In this document: piece by piece, positions 1 to 6,287 of the stretch | Numbering within the stretch: the stretch's first letter is position 1 | Layout of the letters: every line of letters begins with the position of its first letter | NCBI GenBank assembly: GCA_003449495.1 | Contig: DMHJ01000154.1 | Location: 1 to 9,229 of the forward strand | DNA length: 9,229 nt | Source: Clostridiales bacterium UBA8153 | GTDB taxonomy: Bacteria; Bacillota; Sulfobacillia; UBA8153 | Reading direction: 5' to 3' | The notes under the pieces: model-generated | The model's database searches: none | Told to the model about the DNA's origin: nothing | The model's input: only the letters and a program-made list of their open reading frames with translations | Made by a program: the position numbers and the translations under genes

Positions 1-428
1 TGGTGTGGATGGGAAGTACCGGTACTCCCGGGACCACCCGCGAGTTCAACCTGGAGGCCGATCCGGAAGCTGCGGCCGTGGTACTGGCTGCGGGCATACC
101 GGCCACCGTGGTGCCCTGGGGGACCGCCGCCACCTGCCTGCTCACCGGTGCCGCCCTGTGCCGGTTGCAGGAGGATGGGGGGAGGCTGTCCACCATCTTC
201 TGGCAAGCAAGCCGGGTGATGGCGCGCTTCGTCCAGCGGCACCTGGGCCACGAGGGTCTGGTCCTATGCGACCTGGCAGCCGCTGCTGCAGTCATAGACC
301 CCGCCACGGTGTTACGGGAGGCCGAAACGGCAGCGGGAACGCCGGGGTCCGGCCGGGTGCGGGTGGTCTTGGAAGTGGATGTCGAGCGGATCCTCCGTCT
401 CTTCCTGGATGCGGTCACCTTGGGGTAA
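1..428 (+). CDS. Nucleoside hydrolase (IUNH family), C-terminal part, 5' end outside window
   Basis: This is the C-terminal 141 or so residues of an inosine/uridine-preferring nucleoside hydrolase, a family that cleaves the N-glycosidic bond of nucleosides to give ribose and a free base. The frame is open at the window edge, so the gene starts upstream. The family signature is the stretch WMGS...REFNLEADPEAAAVVL near the start: the E-F-N triplet matches the Glu/Asn that hold the ribose, and DPEAA follows as in the family. The later LVLCDLAAAAAVIDP segment matches the usual LHDPLAVAYLIDP, so the Asp that binds calcium is kept, but the usual active-site His is Cys (codon 267-269). Nucleoside hydrolases with Cys here are known, so this need not mean loss of function. 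The segment between the IDP motif and the last helix is shorter than usual. Stop is TAA at 426-428. It may belong to the same scavenging locus as the operon starting at 1232, but about 800 bp separate them. Confidence 0.8.
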   Translation, partial: VWMGSTGTPGTTREFNLEADPEAAAVVLAAGIPATVVPWGTAATCLLTGAALCRLQEDGGRLSTIFWQASRVMARFVQRHLGHEGLVLCDLAAAAAVIDPATVLREAETAAGTPGSGRVRVVLEVDVERILRLFLDAVTLG

Positions 429-475
429 TGGGAAAGGCCAGATCCCATTTAGAAGATCCAGGGATGTGCCCAGGA
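427..475 (+). terminator. Tandem hairpins at the end of the nucleoside hydrolase gene
   Basis: Two small stem-loops follow directly on the stop codon. The first pairs AATGGGA (427-433) with TCCCATT (443-449), a perfect 7-bp stem that ends in TTT. The second pairs TCCAGGG (457-463) with CCCAGGA (469-475), with one A-A mismatch and a 5-nt loop. There is no long U-tract, so they may be weak terminators or mRNA 3'-end stabilisers rather than efficient intrinsic terminators. Confidence 0.3.
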
Positions 476-1090
476 ATCCGGTGAGCCACCCCAGCCCTGG
501 CTCGCCATTCACCTCTGACCGGCGGCGTGAGCGCATCCCCAGGCCCGCGGTTAGAGTGGTCAAGGTCGGTCGCCGGACCCTCCGTGGAGTGCGGAAAACT
601 TGCGTGTAGCACGGCCATACGCACCAGGTTCATGTGCCGGCCAGTCGTGAAGACCGACTCTTACTCAACTCCTTCCGTCTCGAAGCAGCATTTTGTGAAG
701 CACCGGCGGGCGCGGTGGTTCTGTTTCCGCACTATTGGGAGCAGCGCGATGCAGTTTGCTGCCGTCGCTCGCGCTGTTTGGCCACCGTCTTGCCACATTG
801 CGTGACCAACTGTAAGGGACATGAACCGGGGTCCCCGCACCGGTGGCCGCTTGAAGCGACTGTTTCTCCCTCGGCCTCTGCCAAAGCCGGCTTCACCGTT
901 GCCCCGTCGGTGAGCGACTTTTGGTCTGCGCACCCAGGCAGGAGCGAAGCCACACCGGGGTTCTCGATGCGGCGGCAGGTCCTCATCAAAGTCGCCGGAT
1001 TTCCCAACCCTCTACCACGGTAGCCCGCCAGTTAGCCCCGGTCGGTGCTAGCGCTCCTTGCGGTTTTGCGGCCGTAGCCGGGTAGCTTGG
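476..1090. other. Intergenic stretch without a recognisable gene
   Basis: I can support no gene here. Several open frames exist on both strands (the longest, 634-1023 +, is about 129 codons), but they overlap each other, lack a good Shine-Dalgarno, have odd Cys/Arg/Pro-rich composition and resemble no family I know. By eye the 640-1000 part is less GC-rich and more T-rich on the + strand than the flanking genes. A perfect short palindrome, CTACC-AC-GGTAG, lies at 1012-1023. The stretch could hold decayed mobile-element DNA, a dead gene or a noncoding RNA; nothing seen decides between these. I found no tRNA, CRISPR array or transposase motif in it. Confidence 0.5.
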
Positions 1091-1159
1091 CCCGTCATCG
1101 GGCAGCCGATAGCAGCTTGCCCGAGAAGCTGCCTGGGGCCCGTGGCACCGACGGGCAGG
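1091..1159 (+). promoter_or_regulatory. Cluster of hairpins, possible 5' leader of the amidohydrolase operon
   Basis: Three hairpins sit close together 70-140 nt before the operon's first start codon. They are CCCG/CGGG (1091-1094 with 1099-1102), GCAGCTT/AAGCTGC (1112-1118 with 1126-1132, loop GCCCGAG), and GCCCGT/ACGGGC (1138-1143 with 1151-1156, loop GGCACCG). The third can be extended by CCT/AGG across a 3-nt bulge. The second and third nearly abut. This density of perfect short stems in a noncoding stretch suggests a structured leader, but no riboswitch class is recognisable and no convincing sigma-A promoter was found upstream. Chance pairing in GC-rich DNA is a real alternative. Confidence 0.25.
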
Positions 1160-1231
1160 AGACCGGCAAGGTGGCGTTGAAGTTACTGGGAACTCTGAGC
1201 TGGTCGAAAAGAAACGGGGGGGATGATGGGC

Positions 1232-2653
1232 ATGCTGCCACAGGCCGTGGCCGCCCTGAGGTACATAGAGGGGCGGCGGGAGACACTGGTGCAGTTGTCA
1301 GATGTTATCTGGGAGTTGGCTGAGCTGGCCCTCCACGAGGACGAGTCGGCATCGCGCTTGCTTGGAGCATTAGAGGCCGAAGGATTTGCCGTGGAGACGG
1401 GAGTGGGCGGCCTGCCCACCGCCTTTGTGGCTACCTGGGGTAGCGGGAATCCGGTCATCGGGTTCTTAGGGGAGTATGACGCTCTGGGCGGACTCTCCCA
1501 GCACGCAGTCCCTTACCGCAGCGAGCGAGTGGCGGGGGCTCCCGGCCACGGTTGCGGGCATAATCTGCTGGGAACGGGTGCGTTGGGCGCCGCCATCGGG
1601 CTCAAGCACCAGATGGAGGAGAACCGGCTGCCCGGGACCATCAAGTATTTCGGCTGCCCGGCCGAGGAGAACCTGAGCGGCAAAGCGTTCATGGCCCGGG
1701 AGGGCCTGTTTGACGGGTGCGATGCCTGTCTCACCTGGCACCCGTCTTCCGTGAACAAAGTGGCCACGGGTTCTTCACTGGCCAATAACGCCGCCAACCT
1801 CATCTTCTTTGGGCAGTCGGCCCACGCCGCCGGTGACCCCTACAACGGGCGCAGCGCCCTGGACGCGGTACAGCTAATGAACCTGGGCGTGGAGTTCCTG
1901 CGTGAGCACATGCCGCCCCAGGCCCGGGTGCATTACGTGATCACCGGCGGTGGGGCGCAGCCCAATGTCGTGCCCGCGCTGGCCAAGGTGTGGTACCTGG
2001 TGCGGGCCCCCCGGCGGGAAGAGGTTGACCAGCTGTGGGAGCGCGTGCTCAAATGCGCCTCGGGCGCGGCCGAGATGACGGAAACCCGCTATGAAGTGGA
2101 GATGATCAAGGCCATCTGGAACGTCTTACCCAACCGGCCCTTGATCGACCTGTTAGATGAGTGCTTTCGGCAGATCGGGCCTCCCGCGTTCGGTCCGGCC
2201 GAGCAGGCCTTCGCCCAAGAGATCACCGGCACCATCCCCGGCGAGCAGCGAGCCTCCAGCTTGCGCGAGGCCCGGGTGCCGGAAGAGCTGTGGGACCGGG
2301 TGCTGCTGGATACCATCCTGCCCATTCCCGCCATTGAGGACCCGCCCCGGGGCTCCACCGACGTAGGTGATGTCAGCTGGTGCTGCCCCACCGCCCAGAT
2401 CTCCACGGCCTGCCTGGCCCTGGGCACGCCCGGCCATTCCTGGCAGTACGCCGCCCAGTCGGGCATGGGTATCGGGCATGCCGGCATGCTGACTGCCGCC
2501 AAAGTGTTGGCCGCGGCAGGCTACGCCTTGATGACCCGCCCGGAGCTTTTAGTGCGGGCCAAAGCCGATTTCGTCCGCCGGACGGGAGGAAGACCCTATC
2601 GTTCCGTGATGGCGCCCGGGCAGCGGCCGGCTTTTCACCAGTTTTCCGGGTAA
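1232..2653 (+). CDS. M20 family amidohydrolase, AbgB-like (p-aminobenzoyl-glutamate hydrolase subunit B type)
   Basis: This is a zinc-dependent M20-type amidohydrolase of the AbgB/aminoacylase branch, which hydrolyses N-acyl or N-aroyl amino acids and short dipeptides in the cytosol. Counting from ATG 1232 (473 aa, close to the roughly 480 aa of E. coli AbgB), the metal-site motifs are GHGCGHN (Cys108, His110), PAEEN (Glu145 catalytic, Glu146), WHP (His170) and GTPGHSW with GIGHAGM near the end (His402, His416). The AbgB hallmark STDVGDVSW lies at 375-383. The lid/dimerisation domain occupies roughly residues 180-300. ATGs at 1223, 1226 and 1232 are all in frame. I chose 1232 because the only Shine-Dalgarno, G7 at 1216-1222, sits 9 nt before it but touches 1223. 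No AbgA partner is visible. It is the first gene of a five-unit operon, followed after 49 nt by the cyclase-family gene. Exact substrate is unknown. Confidence 0.9.
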   Translation: MLPQAVAALRYIEGRRETLVQLSDVIWELAELALHEDESASRLLGALEAEGFAVETGVGGLPTAFVATWGSGNPVIGFLGEYDALGGLSQHAVPYRSERVAGAPGHGCGHNLLGTGALGAAIGLKHQMEENRLPGTIKYFGCPAEENLSGKAFMAREGLFDGCDACLTWHPSSVNKVATGSSLANNAANLIFFGQSAHAAGDPYNGRSALDAVQLMNLGVEFLREHMPPQARVHYVITGGGAQPNVVPALAKVWYLVRAPRREEVDQLWERVLKCASGAAEMTETRYEVEMIKAIWNVLPNRPLIDLLDECFRQIGPPAFGPAEQAFAQEITGTIPGEQRASSLREARVPEELWDRVLLDTILPIPAIEDPPRGSTDVGDVSWCCPTAQISTACLALGTPGHSWQYAAQSGMGIGHAGMLTAAKVLAAAGYALMTRPELLVRAKADFVRRTGGRPYRSVMAPGQRPAFHQFSG

Positions 2654-2702
2654 CAGGCGAAACGCCGGGCGTCGGGTGGGCCCATGGGGAAGAGGTGTGA
2701 TC

Positions 2703-3266
2703 GTGGGTAAGTGGGTAGACTTGAGCCACCCGGTGACGGCCGGTGCCCCGCGACGTCCCGGCACGCCCCCTCCCCGGCTGGAGCGCATCACCGGGCCAGA
2801 GCTCTCCACCTTTTGGGTGGCCTTCACCTTTCACCAGGGTACGCATGTGGACTTGCGGGGAGAACCTGCCGTGGAGAACTTGTCCGGGCCGGGATACCTC
2901 TTTGACCTGGGAAGAAGCGGCCCGGCCGATCTGGCGGCCGTAGACCCCGGCGCCGGGCCGGGTGGGGTACTCATCCTGTGGACGGGACGGAGCGATCCGG
3001 TGTTCTCCCCCCCGGCCATGGCCTGGCTGAAAGAGCGGGCCCCCCGGGCCGTGGGCGTGGATGCCCGAGGGTTCGCCCCCGGTGGATTGCACCAGGCGCG
3101 GGACGCCGTGCTCATGGACGCCGGTATCCTGGTACTGGAGAACGTCACCAACTTGGCTGGATTGCCCGCTTCCGGCTTCGAAGTGTTCTTCTTCCCACTG
3201 CTCATCCCAGGCATCGACGCCGTCCCGGTGCGGGTGGTGGCCCGTTGCCCAGCTGCCGGTACATGA
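2703..3266 (+). CDS. Divergent cyclase/kynurenine formamidase-family protein with altered metal site
   Basis: This belongs to the cyclase family (PF04199), metal-dependent hydrolases that include KynB formamidase and isatin hydrolase, which open amides or lactams. From GTG 2703 it has 187 residues, slightly short for the family. The N-terminus KWVDLSHPV and the later GVD and LENVTNL segments are typical. The hallmark HxGTHxDxPxH reads H44-Q-G-T-H48-V-D50-L-R-G-E54: the first His, second His and Asp are present, but Pro is Arg and the last His, the likely catalytic base in KynB, is Glu. The family His twelve residues before the conserved Glu (Glu146) aligns with Asp134. So two of six key positions are changed. 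I chose GTG 2703 because AGAGGTG ends 5 nt upstream; GTG 2676 and 2697 are also in frame. Its end is 14 nt from the next start. It may be active with another metal or substrate, or may be losing function. Confidence 0.75.
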   Translation: MGKWVDLSHPVTAGAPRRPGTPPPRLERITGPELSTFWVAFTFHQGTHVDLRGEPAVENLSGPGYLFDLGRSGPADLAAVDPGAGPGGVLILWTGRSDPVFSPPAMAWLKERAPRAVGVDARGFAPGGLHQARDAVLMDAGILVLENVTNLAGLPASGFEVFFFPLLIPGIDAVPVRVVARCPAAGT

Positions 3267-3280
3267 GGGGGGCTGAATTG

Positions 3281-4231
3281 ATGGATCCCTTGCGCAGTGT
3301 AGGGGAGAGATGGTTCTCCGAGCCTTCGTCGTTTCGGGCGGACATGGGGAAGTACTGGGGCGATTGGGGCGTGGATTCGGAATGGGGACGGCTGCGTTCG
3401 GTGCTCATGCGCCGGCCGGGCCGGGAGATCGAAGGCCTCACCGATGCCGCCGCCATCCGTTTTCGCGAATTGCCCGATGCGGGTAAGATCAGAGACCAGC
3501 ATGACCGCCTGGCGGCGCTCTACGCCGGGCACGGCGTTAGCGTCCACTACGTAGAGGACATGGCCGGGGACAGACCCAACGGCATGTTCTGCCGGGACCT
3601 GTGCGTGATGACCCCGGAAGGAGCCATCATCACCCGGCCCGGCCTTACCTTGCGGCGTGGTGAAGAACGCTATGTTGCCCAGGCCCTGGGCCGCCTGGGG
3701 GTGCCCATTGCCAAGACCATCAACGGGCAGGGCACATTCGAGGGAGCGGACCTCATGTGGATAGACGGCCGCACCGCCCTCCTAGGGCTGGGCAACCGCA
3801 GCAACCTGGAGGGCTGCCGCCAGGTAGAGCATGAGCTGCGGGGTATGGGCGTGGAAGACGTCATCTATGTCCCCATCCCCTACGGGTCGGCCCACCTGGA
3901 CGGGTTCATCAACATCCCCGGACCGGGCAAAGTCGTGTGTTTCCCCTGGATGACCCCTTACGTGGTGGTAGACGCGCTGAAAAAGCGGGGGTTTGAGATC
4001 TTGGAGGTGGCCAACGTCCGCGAGTTGCGGACGCATATGGCCATCAACTTCGTGGCCCTCGACGCGGACGTCATCGTCATGGCCGAAGGCGCGCCGGAGA
4101 CCACGGCCATGTACCGGAAGGCAGGTATAGAGGTCATCCTGGTGGAAGCGGACGAACTCATGAAAGGCTGGGGCTCGGTTCACTGCCTGACCACCTTTCT
4201 CAGGCGGGACCCCGTATCCGGAAGTGGGTGA
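3281..4231 (+). CDS. Amidinotransferase/DDAH-fold guanidino hydrolase
   Basis: This is a member of the arginine deiminase / dimethylarginine dimethylaminohydrolase / amidinotransferase superfamily, which attacks the guanidino carbon with a cysteine. Counting from ATG 3281 (316 aa), the parts are seen in the right order: CRD (104-106) in the substrate-binding strand, GTFEGAD with Glu154, AHLDGF with His205, and GWGSVHC near the C-terminus with nucleophile Cys302. The Glu-His-Cys triad is therefore intact. Length suits a DDAH- or amidinotransferase-like enzyme better than full arginine deiminase (about 400 aa). ATG 3281 has AGGGGGG 8 nt upstream; ATG 3263, overlapping the previous stop as ATGA, would add six residues. 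The operon context of amide hydrolases points to catabolism of a guanidino or ureido compound rather than biosynthesis. Whether it hydrolyses (to citrulline-like products) or transfers an amidino group cannot be told from sequence alone. Confidence 0.85.
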   Translation: MDPLRSVGERWFSEPSSFRADMGKYWGDWGVDSEWGRLRSVLMRRPGREIEGLTDAAAIRFRELPDAGKIRDQHDRLAALYAGHGVSVHYVEDMAGDRPNGMFCRDLCVMTPEGAIITRPGLTLRRGEERYVAQALGRLGVPIAKTINGQGTFEGADLMWIDGRTALLGLGNRSNLEGCRQVEHELRGMGVEDVIYVPIPYGSAHLDGFINIPGPGKVVCFPWMTPYVVVDALKKRGFEILEVANVRELRTHMAINFVALDADVIVMAEGAPETTAMYRKAGIEVILVEADELMKGWGSVHCLTTFLRRDPVSGSG

Positions 4232-4245
4232 ACGGAGGTGGCGGC

Positions 4246-4553
4246 ATGACCTATGGTCTGGTCATCGTCGGCGGCATGCTCACCGTGGAAGAGGCGGTGC
4301 GCAGGATGCCCTCTGGGCCGGCTACCCGCCTAGACCTGACCGGGCGCCGGGTGGTGGTGGCCGGCACCCGCGCGGACTTGGTAGTCTTTGAGCCGGTTAC
4401 CGTACGCGACCTTACCGATTTCTCGCAACTGTCTCACAGCCCGCGCGCTAGGCCCCAGGCATCCTATGGGTAGTGGTCAACGGGGAGGTGACGGTGGAAA
4501 ACGGGGTGCTCACCGCCGCCCGGGCGGGCCGGGTGCTGCGACGGCCTAATTGA
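4246..4553 (+). pseudogene. Remnant of an N-acyl-D-amino-acid deacylase (D-aminoacylase), internal deletion plus frameshift
   Basis: The start keeps a fine Shine-Dalgarno (GGAGGTG 4234-4240) and the family N-terminus MTYGLVIVGG, which normally leads into a 500-residue amidohydrolase. It then jumps at about 4275/4276 straight to the C-terminal domain, MLTVEEAVRRMPSGPATRL, followed by RADLVVFEPVTV. More than 400 residues, including the whole metal-binding barrel, are missing. The first frame stops at 4471-4473, but the last strands (ILWVVVNGEVTVENG and AARAGRVLRR) continue in another frame to TGA 4551-4553. The shift is explained by loss of one C in the C4 run at 4453-4456; restoring it gives R-P-P-G-I-L-W. 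Intact D-aminoacylases free D-amino acids from N-acyl forms, consistent with the amidohydrolase operon around it. The remnant has no active site. A sequencing or assembly error could explain the frameshift but hardly the clean deletion. Confidence 0.8.
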
Positions 4554-4581
4554 TCTTGTGATTGGGAAGGGAGGACCCAGC

Positions 4582-6069
4582 TTGAGGATCGCTGTAGCCG
4601 AGTTTTCCCATGAGACTTGTACTTTTTGCCCGGAGCCGACCACCATCGCCGGCCTGGAGCCCTACGTCCGGCGGGGGGAGGCCGTGGTGGCCTCGGCCCG
4701 GGGCATTCCCAGCTACGTCAACGGCTACATCCAAGTCGCCGACGATGTCGGTGCCGAACTGGTCGGCATCGTCAGCGCGGGCATGGCGCCGGGCCCATAC
4801 ACCAGCTGGATGGATCGGGAGTGCTATGAGAAATACGCCGGCGAGATCGTCGAGGGTCTGAAGACCGCCGGCAAGCTCGACGGCGTGCTACTGGCGCTGC
4901 ACGGGGCCATGGCCGTGCGCGGCATCCCCAAACCCGAAGCCGAACTGGTACGGCGGGTGCGGGGCGTGGTGGGGAAGACGCCCATCATGGTTACCCTGGA
5001 CCTGCACGCCAACGAGGACCACGAGCTCACCGCCGCCTCGCATGGGGTGTTCGTCATCCGGACCTACCCCCATGTGGATACCGAAGAGACCGGACGGGTG
5101 GCCGCCCGCTGCCTGGTCAAGACCATCCGCGGGGAATTCACCCCCACCCAGGTGCTACGCAAACCCGGCATCATCTCGGCCAGCATCTTCCAGGCTTCCG
5201 ACTACCATCCCATGCGCGACCTCTACGACCGCTGCCGGGAATGGGAACAGCGTCCCGGCGTCTACCGGATGTCGGTGGCCCCCGGTTTCGCCTATGCCGA
5301 TGTCCCCGACGTAGGCCTGTCGGTGATCGCCGTGACCGACGGCGATGCCGAGCTGGCAGAACGGGCCGCCGAGGATGTAGCCGCCCTGGCCTGGTCTCTG
5401 CGGGCCAGCTTCGCTCGCCCGCTGCCCAAGCCCAGAGAGGGAGTGGCAGAGGTCCTGCGTCTGGTGAAAGAAGGCCAAAAACCGGTGGTCATCGCCGATG
5501 GTACCGACCGTACCGGCGACAGCACCCACATCCTCAAGGAACTGCTCGCCCAAGGAGCCGTCAACTTTGCCCTGCCCGGCATCGCCGACCCCCGGGCCGC
5601 GCATCACCTCGAGCAGAATGCCGCCGTGGGTCAAGCGGTGACGGTGAGCATTGGCGGGTGGGCCAGCGAACACTCGGGCACGCCGGTGGAAGTCACCGGC
5701 AAGATCACCTTCATGGGCCGGCCGCGTTACCAGCTGGTAGGACCCATGGGCAAAGGTAGGCGGGTCCAGGACGGCCTGGCGGTGGCGTTGGATCTCGGGG
5801 ACAACCGCCGGGTGGTGGTCTCCGAGCGCATGCGGGGGGCCAACGACAGCGCCGGTTTTGAGGCGGTGGGCATCGATTACCGGACGCTGGACATCATCGT
5901 GCTCAAGGACCGGGTGCATCACCGGGCATTCTGGGACAACGTCTCCCGGGTGGACTTCCCCATCGACGCCCCCGGCATCGGTCCGGCGGATCTGAGCACG
6001 CTGAGATACGAGAACATACCAGACGACATCTATCCCATCGGCAGACGTTGGCAGGTAGCCGGCAAGTAG
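4582..6069 (+). CDS. M81 family metallohydrolase, MlrC (microcystinase C)-like
   Basis: This is an M81 metallopeptidase-family protein, named for MlrC, the enzyme that cleaves linear microcystin products in Sphingomonads. Most relatives have unknown substrates and sit in amide or peptide catabolic loci. Counting from TTG 4582 (495 aa, normal length), the zinc ligands match MlrC: LDLH (Asp140, His142) and RTYPHVD (His164), with the same 22-residue spacing as in MlrC. The N-terminal FSHET, the ALHGAM strand and the C-terminal DAPG...DLS pattern are typical. The glycine loop usually written DNPGGGAPGDST is shortened to DGTDRTGDST (306-315). I chose TTG 4582 because AAGGGAGGA lies 6 nt upstream and the family begins MRIAVAxFSHET; GTG 4558 is a poorer choice. 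It is the last gene of the operon, 28 nt after the pseudogene, so its translation does not depend on that gene. Cytosolic, no signal peptide. Confidence 0.88.
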   Translation: MRIAVAEFSHETCTFCPEPTTIAGLEPYVRRGEAVVASARGIPSYVNGYIQVADDVGAELVGIVSAGMAPGPYTSWMDRECYEKYAGEIVEGLKTAGKLDGVLLALHGAMAVRGIPKPEAELVRRVRGVVGKTPIMVTLDLHANEDHELTAASHGVFVIRTYPHVDTEETGRVAARCLVKTIRGEFTPTQVLRKPGIISASIFQASDYHPMRDLYDRCREWEQRPGVYRMSVAPGFAYADVPDVGLSVIAVTDGDAELAERAAEDVAALAWSLRASFARPLPKPREGVAEVLRLVKEGQKPVVIADGTDRTGDSTHILKELLAQGAVNFALPGIADPRAAHHLEQNAAVGQAVTVSIGGWASEHSGTPVEVTGKITFMGRPRYQLVGPMGKGRRVQDGLAVALDLGDNRRVVVSERMRGANDSAGFEAVGIDYRTLDIIVLKDRVHHRAFWDNVSRVDFPIDAPGIGPADLSTLRYENIPDDIYPIGRRWQVAGK

Positions 6070-6118
6070 CGTGGGGCGGCTGGGGCAGACGGCAATCTGG
6101 CCGCACACCGTTTGCCTC

Positions 6119-6139
6119 CCGGTCACCGGAACTGACCGG
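6119..6139 (+). terminator. Short hairpin downstream of the M81 gene
   Basis: CCGGTCA (6119-6125) and TGACCGG (6133-6139) form a perfect 7-bp stem with a 7-nt loop, 49 nt after the operon's last stop. No U-tract follows. It may contribute to ending the operon transcript, but on its own it is a weak candidate. Confidence 0.25.
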
Positions 6140-6245
6140 TTGCCGGAAGCTCCGGGCCTGAGGGGCGGCCAGGGCGCCGGCATTCTCCTGTCCACCATGA
6201 CGGAGAGCGACAGAGCGTGGCGGTAGTGCTGCCATAGGCGGGAGA

Positions 6246-6279
6246 GGCGCGGGAGCGGCCGGGCGGCCGTTCCCGCGCC
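6246..6279. terminator. Strong 15-bp GC hairpin between convergent genes
   Basis: GGCGCGGGAGCGGCC (6246-6260) pairs with GGCCGTTCCCGCGCC (6265-6279) around a GGGC tetraloop, with a single G-U pair in the + strand RNA (an A-C mismatch if transcribed from the - strand). It lies in the spacer between the + strand operon (stop at 6069) and the - strand acyl-CoA dehydrogenase, whose stop codon is only 8 nt away. Neither side has a clear U-run, so it may be a stem that blocks convergent transcription or a Rho-assisted or U-less terminator. The position makes a role in transcript ends likely. Confidence 0.55.
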
Positions 6280-6287
6280 CGATGCTC

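Noticed and set aside
634..1023. 129-codon + strand open frame in the gap, and overlapping - strand frames at 661-933 and 732-1007
   Set aside because: No Shine-Dalgarno, odd composition and no family resemblance; the frames overlap each other on both strands and none is better supported than the others.
1091..1222. Known riboswitch classes (T-box, guanidine, cobalamin) in the operon leader
   Set aside because: Only a short TGGNACC match is present; the other conserved blocks of these classes could not be found by eye.
2373..3092. - strand open frame of 239 codons over the M20/cyclase junction (and a similar one at 2831-3547)
   Set aside because: Both are antisense to genes with clear motifs and look like GC-driven shadow frames.
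3263..3281. ATG 3263 (ATGA overlap with the cyclase stop) as start of the DDAH-fold gene
   Set aside because: ATG 3281 has a strong AGGGGGG at ideal spacing and 3263 has none; only six residues differ.
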